The position numbers were made by a program, and so were the translations under genes. The notes under the pieces are model-generated. The model saw nothing but the letters and a program-made list of their open reading frames with translations, was not told where the DNA came from and ran no database searches. Shown piece by piece: positions 16,408-26,494 of a stretch of 64,000 bases of DNA (positions are counted from its first letter, which is position 1; every line of letters starts with the position of its first letter). This DNA is from Methanomicrobia archaeon (GTDB lineage Archaea > Halobacteriota > Bog-38 > Methanoflorentales > Methanoflorentaceae). The DNA is taken from assembly GCA_015661395.1 (NCBI GenBank), contig JACWML010000002.1, positions 73,630 to 137,629 on the forward strand. Direction: 5' to 3'.

Positions 16408-16593
16408 TCGGATTGTCTTAGGTGCTATTCATTTAAATAGGTGATGATGGCGCGGCTGTGCGCGAACGGATTAGTCAGAACGCGCACGAGGACAGAGTAT
16501 TAGCCTCTGCAGGTTTTCTAGCGCGAAAGGTATAACTCAGGGCTCATGAATAACTATAGCGTCGCGACCGCAAACTGAGGGGAGCAGCAGAAC

Positions 16594-16995
16594 ATGAAGA
16601 AAGCAAGGCTAATAATTGGAATTCGTAGGGGGCTGTACGACTCTGAAACTGAAATGTACTCGGTCCCCACCTGTTTCGACAGCGAGCAATCGGCGCAAAG
16701 AGCCCTAAAAAGCATCGCTGCGGAGCTCAGTGGCCTCACCGATGTCAAGCTCATGGTGGCACGTCAGCTTATGGTGAGCTTGCGGCCCGAGACATACGAG
16801 CGATATGACGAAGCAGGAGAATTCCCACGACTGTATGAAGCGAAAAAAGATGAATTTCAGGGATATGTCATTCAAATCGACGTCCCTGATACCCAAGAAC
16901 TCAAGGAAACGACTCGAAAAATAGTCGATAAACACAGTCTACAAGTGATCGACGAAGGGCCCGCAAAAGAAAAAACGCTTATCTTCATATCGTGA
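16594..16995 (+). CDS. Hypothetical protein (133 aa)
   Basis: Unrecognised 133-residue protein with an alpha/beta pattern: strand RLIIGIRRGLYD, a polar helix around residues 31-45, strand VKLMVARQLMVSLR, strand FQGYVIQIDVPD, and a C-terminal strand TLIFIS. It has no cysteine motif except one Cys near residue 27. GAGGGGAGC at about 16577-16585 is a good ribosome binding site and a TATA-like GGTATAAC lies near 16527. It is followed by dtdA, whose promoter looks separate. Confidence 0.6.
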   Translation: MKKARLIIGIRRGLYDSETEMYSVPTCFDSEQSAQRALKSIAAELSGLTDVKLMVARQLMVSLRPETYERYDEAGEFPRLYEAKKDEFQGYVIQIDVPDTQELKETTRKIVDKHSLQVIDEGPAKEKTLIFIS

Positions 16996-17093
16996 CCCGC
17001 GAACCACGCACTGTCTCGTAGTTGATCGTTAGCTTCGGGCGGCCCGTTCAGCTCCCAAAAACTTATAGCGTGCGCATTCGACCATAGCACTGT

Positions 17094-18512
17094 ATGCGTG
17101 TCGCGATTATTTGTTCTGAAGTAGACGATGCCTCGCAAAACATCGCGCGCCATCTTTTAAAACGAGTCCGGTGGACGCGAAGCTCTGAGGGCCCCGCCGA
17201 ATGGACGTACGGGAACGTTCAGCTTGTTATGGTCAAAGGCAAGCTGATTGATCAAGAAGCTCTAGACCAAGGCCTCGCTACTGACCTGCTCGTATTTGCG
17301 TCTCGTCACCAAAGTGAGACACGGAAAGGACCGGTATTCACCGCTCACTTTACCGGAGACGTTAGCGGACTTACTCGAAAGGGGTCGAATGGCGTGCTAG
17401 CGCGCGCAGCCCCCTGTGCGTTAAAACTTGTAGTGGAAACGCTCACGAACCTGTCAAATGTTGAGGTCCTCGTGGAGGCAACCCACCACGGTCCTTCGGC
17501 CATCGAAACCCCCTCGTTGTTTGTCGAAATCGGCAGCACGAAACCTGAGTGGAATGACGAAGCGCTCGGCGACACCGTGGCACGAGCGCTTCTCGAACTG
17601 GAATCGCGATCTCTCGGCATCCCTTGCCCGACGGCCGTTGGATTCGGGGGGCCGCACTATGCCGTACGACACGCCGACGTGCTTCTAAGCAGTGACATTT
17701 GCTTCGGCCACATTTTTGCTGCATATCAGCTCGAATACCTAACTCGCGAGATCATTAGAGAGGCATTTGAGAAATCACAGGCACAATTCGCCTATTTTGA
17801 TCGAAAACATATGGGCGCTGAACGAATTCGAATCGAGGCGACCGTGCACGATCTGGGGTTTGAGGTCCTTAGGCTGGCTGACATTCAGGGACGTAGAGAC
17901 GTTTCTTGGAAACCATACCTGAAAATCAAGCGCGCCTTGAGGGTGTACGGCCTGCCTGCAGAAGCGGAGAAAACAAACGTCAGCGCTTCATTGCGAGACG
18001 CACTCAACGCGCGAACGCCACTTGAGGATCGTATGGAATTGACGCCGCTTGCGCTGAACCCGTCGATCGTAAAGCGGGCACAAAATGTCGACGATGAAGC
18101 TTTGCTGAAGCTGATTGAAAGCGAAAAAATAGTATACCTTGAGCGTAAAGATGGGACTATTTCTACCATGTTGGTTCCATCGGGGCGCGACGCACAAAAG
18201 ATACGGGATGAGATGCTCAACGGGTGCGTGGAAATACTGAAAAAGCGGTACCAGATTGAGTATTCGCAGCAAAAATCAAAACTATATATATCCGAACGCA
18301 AATTTAACCCACGACTGGCACGATCGCTTGGCGTGACTGAAGGACCACTATACGCGAAGCTGGCACGCGGCGAGTCGATCAACATAGACGACAGGATAAT
18401 TAAACCCGAGGATGTATTTACGAAGGTTAGAAAGGCTATTAATGTCGCCAATGCCGACGTGCGGTCGACAGTAACGCCTTTCGCAGACCATGAAGTGGAG
18501 GATACGAAATGA
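17094..18512 (+). CDS. dtdA: D-aminoacyl-tRNA deacylase, archaeal type
   Basis: A 472-residue protein. Residues 1-275 match the archaeal DtdA/GEK1 fold: [14 protein letters not shown] at the start, [22 protein letters not shown] with the conserved His pair, and GFGGPHYA with the zinc histidine near residue 187. It removes D-amino acids wrongly attached to tRNA. The C-terminal 190 residues form an extra charged domain rich in Lys and Glu, of a kind seen in methanogen members. A TATA-like CTTATA lies 30 bases before ATG 17094, suggesting a leaderless mRNA. Its last four bases overlap the ftsZ start (ATGA). Confidence 0.85.
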   Translation: MRVAIICSEVDDASQNIARHLLKRVRWTRSSEGPAEWTYGNVQLVMVKGKLIDQEALDQGLATDLLVFASRHQSETRKGPVFTAHFTGDVSGLTRKGSNGVLARAAPCALKLVVETLTNLSNVEVLVEATHHGPSAIETPSLFVEIGSTKPEWNDEALGDTVARALLELESRSLGIPCPTAVGFGGPHYAVRHADVLLSSDICFGHIFAAYQLEYLTREIIREAFEKSQAQFAYFDRKHMGAERIRIEATVHDLGFEVLRLADIQGRRDVSWKPYLKIKRALRVYGLPAEAEKTNVSASLRDALNARTPLEDRMELTPLALNPSIVKRAQNVDDEALLKLIESEKIVYLERKDGTISTMLVPSGRDAQKIRDEMLNGCVEILKKRYQIEYSQQKSKLYISERKFNPRLARSLGVTEGPLYAKLARGESINIDDRIIKPEDVFTKVRKAINVANADVRSTVTPFADHEVEDTK

Positions 18513-19618
18513 AGTCCATAATTGAAGACGCGCTTGCACGGGGCGCAAGCGACGAGAAAAGCGAATCGCCGCAAGGGTCCTATACCGCCGACCAAGAGCT
18601 TGAAGAGGTGCTAAAAACGCTTCAAACCAACATCATCGTCATCGGATGCGGCGGCGCGGGATCAAATACCATCACACGAATGACCGAAGAGGGAATTGAA
18701 GGGGCCGAACTTATTGCGCTCAACACAGATGCTCAGCACCTCAGGAACACGACGGCGGACCGAAAAATCCTGATTGGAAAGGAGCGAACGCGCGGACTCG
18801 GCGCTGGTTCATTGCCGCAGATAGGCGAAGAAGCAGCCCTCGAAAGCCAAGAAGAGCTGCGCGCAAGCGTTGCCGGAGCGGACATGGTGTTTATTACAGC
18901 CGGTTTAGGTGGAGGCACTGGAACTGGGGCCTCGCCGGTCGTCGCAGAGGCTGCACGCGATGCAGGGGCCCTCACCATAGCTATCGTGACCCTCCCATTC
19001 GGCGTGGAGGGCATGGTGCGCAGGGCCAATGCTGAAGCAGGACTTGAGCGGCTGCGTGACATGGCTGATACAGTCATCGTTGTGCCAAACGACCGACTGT
19101 TAGAAGTGGTTCCCCGACTGCCACTGCAAGCCGCATTCAAAGTTTCGGATGAAGTGCTGATGCGGGCCGTCAAGGGCATTACCGAACTTATCACCAAACC
19201 AGGGCTCATCAACCTCGACTTCGCAGACGTCAGAACCGTCATGCAAAAAGGCGGCGTGGCAATGATTGGGCTTGGCGAGTCGGATGCCGAAGACAAAGCC
19301 GTGGATTCGGTGAAGAAAGCTCTGAGAAGTCCCCTTCTGGACGTCGACATCTCTGGCGCTACTGCCGCTATCGTCAACGTCATCGGGGGTACAGACATGA
19401 CCGTGACTGAGGCAGAGGGCGTCGTACAGGAAGTTTACGAGCGTATCGATCCCGACGCGCGAATTATTTGGGGCGCACAGATCGACCCCGAGCTCGACCA
19501 TATGGTACGAACTCTCCTTATCGTCACTGGCGTCAAGTCGCCTCAGATCTATGGCAAGAGCGAAGCGATTAAGGCAAAAACCGGGGCTCAACGATACGGC
19601 ATAGATTTCGTCAAATAA
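18509..19618 (+). CDS. ftsZ: Cell division GTPase FtsZ
   Basis: A 369-residue tubulin-like GTPase. The first GTP loop [12 protein letters not shown], the tubulin signature [12 protein letters not shown], and the T7-loop region [14 protein letters not shown] are intact. It forms the contractile division ring. The first 40 residues are a polar, poorly structured extension before the GTPase. The C-terminal tail is short, without the IPxFLR-type membrane-protein binding motif. The start overlaps the dtdA stop by ATGA, so the two are translated from one mRNA. The order ftsZ-secE-nusG that follows is typical of euryarchaea. Confidence 0.95.
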   Translation: MKSIIEDALARGASDEKSESPQGSYTADQELEEVLKTLQTNIIVIGCGGAGSNTITRMTEEGIEGAELIALNTDAQHLRNTTADRKILIGKERTRGLGAGSLPQIGEEAALESQEELRASVAGADMVFITAGLGGGTGTGASPVVAEAARDAGALTIAIVTLPFGVEGMVRRANAEAGLERLRDMADTVIVVPNDRLLEVVPRLPLQAAFKVSDEVLMRAVKGITELITKPGLINLDFADVRTVMQKGGVAMIGLGESDAEDKAVDSVKKALRSPLLDVDISGATAAIVNVIGGTDMTVTEAEGVVQEVYERIDPDARIIWGAQIDPELDHMVRTLLIVTGVKSPQIYGKSEAIKAKTGAQRYGIDFVK

Positions 19619-19747
19619 AGGCTTACGTGGCACATCCTCCACAAAACATTTTATACTATTGAAACGCAAAGTGGTATAAAGCGCCGCCTCGGGCGCCACA
19701 TATTTACTTTGCGCATTTTTGCTGCACTATAGGTTGGTGAATGTACG

Positions 19748-20209
19748 ATGGCTAAAAAGCAGGGGACTCCTTCGTCAAAGCCTAAAAAGCAACGAGAGGC
19801 CCCTAAAGAAGACAAAAAGCAAGCGAGCGCTTCGTCGAAGGCTTCTAGGCTGCAAGAGGCGACTGCATCAGAGGGCCGTTATTCTCGCAAGACGATCGAG
19901 CGCAAGCTCGGTGAGTACCGGAGAATCTTGACGCTTACGAGAAGGCCAACGCGTGAAGAATTCTCGACGATAGCGAAAGTCGCCGCGATAGGAATCGTCA
20001 TAATCGGTGTGGGCGGGTTTCTGATATATTTGGTCATGGTGCAAGCGCCGCAGTACTTCGGTGCCACCAACTCGACGAACACAACAGCGACGGCCACAAG
20101 TAACGTAGTGAACGCCTCGGAACCGGCTATTAACGCAACGCAAAATAGTTCTATTACCTCGGCCGCGAATACAACGGGGAACGTGACGACCCAGTCAGCG
20201 GCGAGTTAG
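19748..20209 (+). CDS. secE: Protein translocase subunit SecE with N- and C-terminal extensions
   Basis: A 153-residue protein whose centre (about residues 53-105) is SecE/Sec61-gamma: the amphipathic helix LGEYRRILTLTRRPTREEF followed by one membrane helix IAAIGIVIIGVGGFLIYLVM-like. Archaeal SecE is normally about 60 residues. Here it has a 50-residue Lys/Ser-rich N-terminus and a 49-residue Thr/Asn/Ala tail that should face the outside and holds seven N-glycosylation sequons (NST, NTT, NAS, NAT, NSS, NTT, NVT). It precedes nusG, as in other euryarchaea. GGTTGGTGA near 19732 serves as ribosome binding site for ATG 19748. Confidence 0.88.
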   Translation: MAKKQGTPSSKPKKQREAPKEDKKQASASSKASRLQEATASEGRYSRKTIERKLGEYRRILTLTRRPTREEFSTIAKVAAIGIVIIGVGGFLIYLVMVQAPQYFGATNSTNTTATATSNVVNASEPAINATQNSSITSAANTTGNVTTQSAAS

Positions 20210-20231
20210 AGAGTTATAAGTGAGGGGAATC

Positions 20232-20711
20232 ATGTCCAGTCAGGAGCAAAATGAGCTCGAATCTTCAATTTACGCCGTAAAAACCACGGCAAATCAAGAA
20301 CGGGCCGTGGCCAACTTGCTCGCACTCGCTGCCAAAAAGGAGAACTATGACATCCGCGCGATACTTGTGCCGAAAGAGCTCAAGGGATATGTGCTCGTGG
20401 AGACCACCAAGTTTGAAATAGTAGAACAGGCGATTCAAGGCATACCGCACGCTCGTGGCGTCGTGAAGGGAAACACGAAGTTCGCAGAGATCGAGCATTT
20501 CTTGACGCCAAAACCAGCCGTGGCCGGCATTGAAGACGGCGATATCATTGAACTTATTGCAGGCCCATTCAAAGGAGAACGGGCCCGCGTCAAACGCATT
20601 GATGAGCGCCGCGAGGAGATTACGGTCGAACTCTTCGAGGCTATGGTGCCGATACCAATTACGGTGCGCGGCGATCACGTGCGAGTCTTGAGCAAGGAGG
20701 AGCGCGAATAA
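20232..20711 (+). CDS. spt5: Transcription elongation factor Spt5/NusG
   Basis: A 159-residue archaeal NusG: an NGN domain ([18 protein letters not shown], then [14 protein letters not shown] and GIPHARGVV) followed by a KOW domain ([21 protein letters not shown]). It binds the RNA polymerase clamp with Spt4 and raises processivity. GTG 20220 is in frame, but GAGGGG at 20222-20227 is placed for ATG 20232, which gives the usual N-terminus. It is followed by rpl11 after one base, so the two are translationally coupled. Confidence 0.93.
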   Translation: MSSQEQNELESSIYAVKTTANQERAVANLLALAAKKENYDIRAILVPKELKGYVLVETTKFEIVEQAIQGIPHARGVVKGNTKFAEIEHFLTPKPAVAGIEDGDIIELIAGPFKGERARVKRIDERREEITVELFEAMVPIPITVRGDHVRVLSKEERE

Positions 20712-20712
20712 C

Positions 20713-21186
20713 ATGGCTGACGTAATCGAAGTGTTGGTGCCAGGGGGGAAGGCGAGCCCCGGTCCGCCGATAGGACCCGCCCTAGGACCACTCGGGATCA
20801 ACATCAAAGCAATTGTTGACGACATCAACGCAAAAACTGCGTCATATAACGGGATGCAGGTGCCTGTCAAAGTCATTGTCGACGACAAGAAGAATGTGAC
20901 GCTTGAGATAGGTATACCCCCTGTATCGGCGCTTGTTCTGATAGAGGCGGGAATAGAGAAAGGATCGTCTGGCGAGGGGCCTGTTGCCAATATCAGCATC
21001 GCTCAAGCGATCAAGATAGCAAAAATGAAACGACAGAGCTCCCTTTCGTACGAGCTGAAAAACACCGTCAAAGAAGTTTTGGGCACCTGTCTATCGATGG
21101 GCGTTACCGTCGGCGAAAAACCAGCCAGAGATGTTCAAAAGGCGATAGACGCCGGAGAATACGCAGATCTGTTTATCGACGCATGA
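20713..21186 (+). CDS. rpl11: Large-subunit ribosomal protein L11
   Basis: A 157-residue L11. The N-terminal domain has the proline-rich loop PGGKASPGPPIGPALGPLGIN, and the C-terminal RNA-binding domain starts near ISIAQAIKIAKMK. It binds the GTPase-associated centre of 23S rRNA. The stop is followed by a 91-base gap before rpl1. In archaea L1 represses its own operon through a hairpin near this place; the gap contains CTCC and GGAG arms but I cannot show an L1 site. Confidence 0.96.
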   Translation: MADVIEVLVPGGKASPGPPIGPALGPLGINIKAIVDDINAKTASYNGMQVPVKVIVDDKKNVTLEIGIPPVSALVLIEAGIEKGSSGEGPVANISIAQAIKIAKMKRQSSLSYELKNTVKEVLGTCLSMGVTVGEKPARDVQKAIDAGEYADLFIDA

Positions 21187-21277
21187 ACTCTGGCGAAAGA
21201 TTGAAGTAAGGTTTACTCCATCTGATGATTGCACCGTAGGAGATCACAGCGGTGGTCGACGATACTACGGAGGGAAT

Positions 21278-21919
21278 ATGGTAAACGAAAACACCCTTAA
21301 AGCCGTCAATGAAGCGATTGAGTCGGCGCCTAAGAGGAAGTTCACAGAAAGCGTTGATTTGATTGTCAATCTCAAGAATGTTGACTTAAGCCAGCCAAAA
21401 AACAGGATAACTGAATCCATCGTGCTGCCGAACGGGCGCGGAAAAGCAACGAAAATCGGGGTTTTTGCGAAAGGGGATCTCGCTATTAAGTCGCAAAGCG
21501 ACGGCGCTGACCTGATCATCTCTCCTGAAGATATTGACAAGATGAGCGGCGACAAGAAACTCATCCGATCAACGACGCGAGAAATTGACTTTTTTATCGC
21601 GGAAGCGCCGTTGATGCCTTCTATAGGCAAGAGTTTTGGTCCTATTCTAGGCCCCAAGGGCAAGATGCCCGATCCTGTGCCGTCAAGCGCCGATCCCGGC
21701 CCGCTCATCAATCGACTGAGACGAACAGTCAAGGTGCGCTCCAAGGATAAGCCGACGTTCCACGCGTTGATCGGCAATCTGAGCATGAGTGTCGAAGACA
21801 TCGCAGCCAACGTCGAAGCGCTCCTAAATACCGTAGAATCACGACTCGAGAACGGCAAGCAGAACATTGCGTCAGTCTACGTCAAGACCACGATGGGGCC
21901 CGCAGTGAGGTTGATGTGA
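21278..21919 (+). CDS. rpl1: Large-subunit ribosomal protein L1
   Basis: A 213-residue L1 with domain I split around domain II. It begins with the usual amphipathic helix ALESAPKRKFTESVDL-like, contains the domain II segment IGKSFGPILGPKGKMPDP and ends TTMGPAVRLM, all diagnostic. L1 forms the E-site stalk and is usually the translational repressor of this operon in archaea. Ribosome binding site GGAGGG lies right before ATG 21278. The P0 gene starts two bases after the stop. Confidence 0.96.
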   Translation: MVNENTLKAVNEAIESAPKRKFTESVDLIVNLKNVDLSQPKNRITESIVLPNGRGKATKIGVFAKGDLAIKSQSDGADLIISPEDIDKMSGDKKLIRSTTREIDFFIAEAPLMPSIGKSFGPILGPKGKMPDPVPSSADPGPLINRLRRTVKVRSKDKPTFHALIGNLSMSVEDIAANVEALLNTVESRLENGKQNIASVYVKTTMGPAVRLM

Positions 21920-21920
21920 A

Positions 21921-22946
21921 ATGGCAGCAATCGACAACGTTCACCGACCGGTTTGGAAAGACGACGAAGTCATGAGCATCAAAGCCGAGGCCGAGACGCA
22001 CAAAGTCATTGCGGTCGTGAGCATCCATGGTATCCCTGCCCGTCAATTTCAGAGCATCAGGGCCGAGCTCCGAGATATCGCGAGAATAAAAGTCGCGCGA
22101 AATACACTCATCCACCGTGCGCTTGAAGAGGCTGGCGAGATGACGCTCAAGTTGTTTGAAAGCGTTGAGGGGCAGACGGCACTCGTATTCACCGATCTGA
22201 ATCCATTTAAGCTGTTTAAACTGCTCGAAAACAGCAGAACTCCCGCGCCAGCGAAAGCAGGCGATAGAGCGCCTACGGATATCATTGTAGAGAAAGGGGC
22301 TACGTCGTTTAGACCCGGGCCTATCGTCGGGGATCTTCAAAACGCTGGGATACCAGCCGCGATCGAAAAGGGCAAAATCGTGATACGCGAAACAAAAACG
22401 GTCGCTAAAGCCGGCGAAGCGATCAGCGTGCGGCTTGCTGGCGTGCTTCAGCGCCTCGAAATCTACCCGATGGAAGTTGGCTTGTACCTTCGAGCAGCAT
22501 ACGACGGCGACGTGCTTTACGTCCCAGAAAACCTGCGCATCGATGAGAAAGCGTACTTTGGTCAATTTGTGTTGGCCGTGTCAAACGGCCTTAATTTATC
22601 AATTAACACGGCTTATCCAACGTCCTTCACCGCTGCACCGCTGCTTCAAAAAGCCTCATTTGAAGCAATGAACCTCGCGGTCAACGCCGAGATCTTTGAG
22701 CCTGAAGTGCTCAAAACTCTGCTCTCGAGAGCACAAGCCGTAGCATTAACGCTCGTTAACAAGCTTCCGAACGAAGCGTTGGACGATGAGCTCATCGCCC
22801 TGAAAGACGCCCACGCACGTGCACCCGAGTCCGTTGAAGAAGAGCCAGCGCAAAAAAAGGAAGATGAAGAATCAAAAGAGAAAGAAGAGGACGAGGCGAA
22901 GGAATCTGAATCTGGCATGGAAGGTCTAGGAGCGTTATTTGGATAA
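21921..22946 (+). CDS. rplP0: Large-subunit ribosomal stalk protein P0 (L10)
   Basis: A 341-residue archaeal P0. The N-terminal rRNA-binding domain holds IPARQFQSIRAELRD and LIHRALEEAG, the middle insertion domain follows, and three helices for P1 dimers lie near residues 220-280. An acidic and lysine-rich hinge leads to the shared stalk tail [10 protein letters not shown] that recruits elongation factors. The start is ATG 21921, directly behind rpl1. Confidence 0.95.
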   Translation: MAAIDNVHRPVWKDDEVMSIKAEAETHKVIAVVSIHGIPARQFQSIRAELRDIARIKVARNTLIHRALEEAGEMTLKLFESVEGQTALVFTDLNPFKLFKLLENSRTPAPAKAGDRAPTDIIVEKGATSFRPGPIVGDLQNAGIPAAIEKGKIVIRETKTVAKAGEAISVRLAGVLQRLEIYPMEVGLYLRAAYDGDVLYVPENLRIDEKAYFGQFVLAVSNGLNLSINTAYPTSFTAAPLLQKASFEAMNLAVNAEIFEPEVLKTLLSRAQAVALTLVNKLPNEALDDELIALKDAHARAPESVEEEPAQKKEDEESKEKEEDEAKESESGMEGLGALFG

Positions 22947-22984
22947 TCTAAAGATCCACAATACAGAGCAAAGGTGATATCGAA

Positions 22985-23311
22985 ATGGAATACGTATATG
23001 CAGCACTAATTTTGCACGAGACAGGCAAGGAAGTAAGTGAAGAGGGCGTTACCAGCGTCCTCAACGCAGCAGGCGCGACGGTCAACGAGGCCAGGGCAAA
23101 GGCACTAATTGCAGCGCTCGAAGGCATCGATATCGACGAGGCTATATCCACAGCGGCGTTTGTAGGAGCTCCCGCAGCATCTGCACCGGTCGCCCCAGCG
23201 CCTGCCGAGAAGAAGGAAGAGGTAAAGGCCGAAGAGGAAAAAGAGACTGAGAAGGATAAGGAAGAGGAAGAAGAAACAGGAATGGAGGGATTAGGGGCCC
23301 TATTCGGTTAG
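22985..23311 (+). CDS. rpl12: Ribosomal stalk protein P1 (archaeal L12)
   Basis: A 108-residue P1 protein: a helical N-terminal dimerisation domain starting [22 protein letters not shown], an Ala/Pro hinge ([13 protein letters not shown]-like) and a highly acidic tail ending in MEGLGALFG, identical in type to that of P0. Several P1 dimers sit on P0 to form the stalk. It is the last gene of the L11-L1-P0-L12 group. A small perfect hairpin (AGTCAG-GCAC-CTGACT, 23350-23365) about 40 bases after the stop may mark the transcript end. Confidence 0.96.
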   Translation: MEYVYAALILHETGKEVSEEGVTSVLNAAGATVNEARAKALIAALEGIDIDEAISTAAFVGAPAASAPVAPAPAEKKEEVKAEEEKETEKDKEEEEETGMEGLGALFG

Positions 23312-23510
23312 CGCCCTCCTTTTGCCCGTTATTGACGACAACGCGTCGGAGTCAGGCACCTGACTTAATCTCTCGTCGTTTGTGCAAAGGCGGAAGAGCT
23401 CGACGTGTGAAGCCTAGCTGCCCAAGCCGTGCGGGACCCAAGAGGCACCATACAGTGCCAAGCACGCGAAGTCAAGCAGGCAGTACTCTCGGCGTTGTCG
23501 ATGCATGTTC

Positions 23511-24247
23511 TCAAAGTGAGGCTAACTTTCGCATCAGCTGCAGACAATTCTGCGGCGCATATCCGTGGGCATCGTTGTTCCAGTAACCAAAGACATCCGC
23601 TCTTTGTGAAATCTCGCGGATTTGACGCGCCCAGTAGTCTATCTCGCTAGCCGAGTAGCCGTCTCCGTTCCTGCCGCGAGCGTGCCATCTTATGTAGGCA
23701 AAATCCGTAAAGCATTCTACATTGCTGTCGAATTGTGCACCTAGCATCGCCAATGTCAACTCTCGTTGTCCTCGAAAACGTTCAAAAACCTCGTCGTCAA
23801 ACCACGAACTGTGGCGAAACTCAAACGCAAACCGGTGTTTCGGGAGAATGGAAAGAAACTCGTCAAAACGTTCCAGATCTTTTTTAAAGGCTGGGGGGAG
23901 CCCTATGAGAAATGGGCCCAACTTGTCCCCAGCACAGAACAAGTCTCCAAAAAGTCATCGAGCGGTCTGCGCGCATCGTGCAGCCGTCTTGTATGCGTAA
24001 TATTCCGGTTCATTTTTATGGAGAACGTGAAGTCATCGGGAGTCGTGGCGTACCAGTTCTTCAACTGGGACTCCGTCGGAAACTGATAGAACGTCGAATT
24101 TACTTCGACAGAGTTGAAAAACCTGACATATTGTTCCAGGTAGTTGTAACGTGTGTCGTAAAAGACCCCTCGCCAGTGATCGTAGTGCCATCCACTACAC
24201 CCCAAGCGGATCCTGGTCGTCTCCCCACCCCCGGCTCGCGTTAGCAC
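23511..24247 (-). pseudogene. DUF72-family protein, frameshifted
   Basis: Two reading frames together give one complete DUF72 (YecE-like) TIM-barrel protein of about 245 residues, the normal size. The first (24247-23927) has RLGCSGWHYDHWRGVFY, SVEVNSTFYQFP and DFTFSIKMNRNITH. The second continues with GDKLGPFLIGLPPAF, FAFEFRHSSWF and DVFGYWNNDAHGYAPQN. The break falls in a run of four G on the minus strand (CCCC at 23927-23930); one more G would restore the frame. A sequencing error or phase variation is as likely as true loss. The function of DUF72 proteins is unknown. Bases 23312-23510 contain no gene. Confidence 0.82.
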
Positions 24248-24331
24248 GTGATGCGACTACAAAGAGATCTTATTGCACGCATAAAAGAATAACTAAAGTT
24301 TAACTAATGAAGATACTATAGGAGTGCAAAG

Positions 24332-26470
24332 ATGGTGTTGAAAGAAGCAGATGAAAGAGTCATTTCAGCAGCACTCGGCCGCCGGCCCAATGACGTCGAA
24401 AGTGCAATATTCGAAAATCTATGGTCAGAGCACTGCGCCTATCGAACGAGTAAGCCACTCCTGGAGACAATGCCCACGCGCGGCGACATCGTTATTGTGG
24501 GCCCCGGAGATGACGCAGCCATCATAAAGCTGAGCGATCACCTCACTCTCGCGATAGCGATGGAAAGTCACAATCACCCTTCATACGTCGATCCGTACGA
24601 CGGCGCCGCGACCGGCGTCGGCGGAATCGTGCGCGACATAATCTCAATGGGCGCCAAGCCGATCGCTCTGATGGATTGCCTGTATTTTGGCAGCTTAAAA
24701 AATGAGAAAAACCGTTATCTATTCGAGCACGTTGTTCAAGGAATCGGCGATTACGGCAACTGCATAGGGGTGCCCGTTGTCAATGGTGAGGTCCTGTTTC
24801 ATCCGAGTTACGATGGAAACCCTCTCGTCAACGTGGTCTGCATTGGACTAGGCCAGCCTGATACGCTCGTCACCGGGCGCGTAAAAAAACCTGGCAGCAA
24901 AATCATCCTTATAGGGTCTGCCACCGGCCGAGACGGTCTCGGCGGCGCATCCTTTGCCTCGAGAGATCTTAGTGAGGAATCTGAAGCGTCTGACAGGCCT
25001 TCCGTGCAGATTGGCGACCCGTACACTGAAAAACTAGTCATCGATGCAACGCTCGAAGCAGTCGCTACAGGCTATGTTTTCGCGTGTCGCGATTTAGGGG
25101 CCGCAGGGTTGTCAGGGGCCTCGGCCGAAATGTGTTCAACGTTTGGAGGGCGAATTGTGCTCGATGCCGTTCCTTTGCGCGAAGCCGGCATGACACCGAG
25201 CGAAATAATGGTCTCTGAGTCGCAGGAGCGGATGGTCCTCGAGGTCCCGCCGGAGCACGTTCAGGAAATATTAGCTGTTGCCCGCAAGTATGACTTGAAT
25301 AGCGCCGTAATCGGTGAGGTAATCGACGAGCCTAGATACGTCGTAGAGTTCCGCGGAACGGTAGTCGCCGACATACCAATTAAGCTACTCACCGAAGGGG
25401 CACCATTATGCACACCTGAACGCGCAAAAACGCAGCCGCATCTTGAACAGTCGCTAACTCGAGACCTAACGCTCAAAGAGAAGGCGCTGCGCGTGCTTTC
25501 GTCTCCAAACGTCGCGACGAAAGAGTGGGTGTATCGACAATACGACCACGAAGTGCAAACGCGGACTGTAGTCAAGCCAGGCAACGGGGCGGCAGTCCTC
25601 TCGATTGACGGCCGACGGGGCATAGCGCTGTCCTCTGGCTGCAATCCTACACACGTCGCCAAGGATCAATTCCAAGGGGCAGCGGGCACGGTTTTTGAAA
25701 ATGCAATGAATTTAGCGGTGAAAGGGGCAACGCCAGTCGCATTTGTCAATTGCCTCAACTTCGGCAACCCAGAAAATGCGGACGTCTTTTTCCAGCTTGA
25801 ACGAGCGGTGGCAGGGCTCTCTCACGCTGCTCGCATCCTCGACACACCAATCGTCGGCGGGAATGTTTCACTCTACAACGAAAGCGAAGAGTTCCACACG
25901 GCGATTATCCCCACTCCGTCAATCGGAATGGTAGGAATTCTCGAGGATATCTCCGCGGTCCCACCGGCAGTTTTCCAAGAAAAGGGAAATATCGTAATGA
26001 TGATCGGCGAAACGTATCCGGAATACGGTGGGTCGGAGTATGCTGAAATCTTTGAGATCGGAGGTGCTGTCCCGCAACCCCGCGCAACGATTAAAACAAC
26101 TATCGACGCATTGGTGAAAGTTGTCGAGACCGGAAAGATCACGGCCACCTCTGACATTTCGCGCGGGGGCCTTATAGCTGCGCTCGGAAAAATGTGCAAA
26201 CACGTCGGCGCCGAAGTGAACTTATCTAGTTGTTTAGACGATGAGAACGAACTATTTTCTGAGAGCTCCGGCAGAGCGATTTTTACGGTGACCCCTGAAA
26301 GCCTCAACTTCGTTTCAGCCGTTCTCGAAGCTCACGACGTCCCATATGCAGCGATTGGAACCGTCGGCGGAGGAGCACTCTCTATCACAGTCGGCGACAG
26401 CCAACTGACACTGTCACTGGAGATCATCGCTAGAAGCCTCAATACCCTTAACGAATGTATGATCGCTTAA
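24332..26470 (+). CDS. purL: Phosphoribosylformylglycinamidine synthase subunit PurL
   Basis: A 712-residue small PurL. It has the two AIRS-like halves: the first with [14 protein letters not shown] and [27 protein letters not shown], the second with [13 protein letters not shown] and GGNVSLYNE. It uses ATP and ammonia, delivered by PurQ with PurS, to turn FGAR into FGAM in purine synthesis. purQ and purS are not in the window; purB is at 39.2 kb. ATG 24332 follows GGAGTG at 24321-24326. Confidence 0.96.
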   Translation: MVLKEADERVISAALGRRPNDVESAIFENLWSEHCAYRTSKPLLETMPTRGDIVIVGPGDDAAIIKLSDHLTLAIAMESHNHPSYVDPYDGAATGVGGIVRDIISMGAKPIALMDCLYFGSLKNEKNRYLFEHVVQGIGDYGNCIGVPVVNGEVLFHPSYDGNPLVNVVCIGLGQPDTLVTGRVKKPGSKIILIGSATGRDGLGGASFASRDLSEESEASDRPSVQIGDPYTEKLVIDATLEAVATGYVFACRDLGAAGLSGASAEMCSTFGGRIVLDAVPLREAGMTPSEIMVSESQERMVLEVPPEHVQEILAVARKYDLNSAVIGEVIDEPRYVVEFRGTVVADIPIKLLTEGAPLCTPERAKTQPHLEQSLTRDLTLKEKALRVLSSPNVATKEWVYRQYDHEVQTRTVVKPGNGAAVLSIDGRRGIALSSGCNPTHVAKDQFQGAAGTVFENAMNLAVKGATPVAFVNCLNFGNPENADVFFQLERAVAGLSHAARILDTPIVGGNVSLYNESEEFHTAIIPTPSIGMVGILEDISAVPPAVFQEKGNIVMMIGETYPEYGGSEYAEIFEIGGAVPQPRATIKTTIDALVKVVETGKITATSDISRGGLIAALGKMCKHVGAEVNLSSCLDDENELFSESSGRAIFTVTPESLNFVSAVLEAHDVPYAAIGTVGGGALSITVGDSQLTLSLEIIARSLNTLNECMIA

Positions 26471-26494
26471 ACGAATGGCGCAGCGTAAAAGCAC

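Noticed and set aside
21187-21277. L1 autoregulatory RNA site before rpl1
   Set aside because: Arms CTCC and GGAG exist, but I cannot match the known L1-binding loop; not enough evidence.
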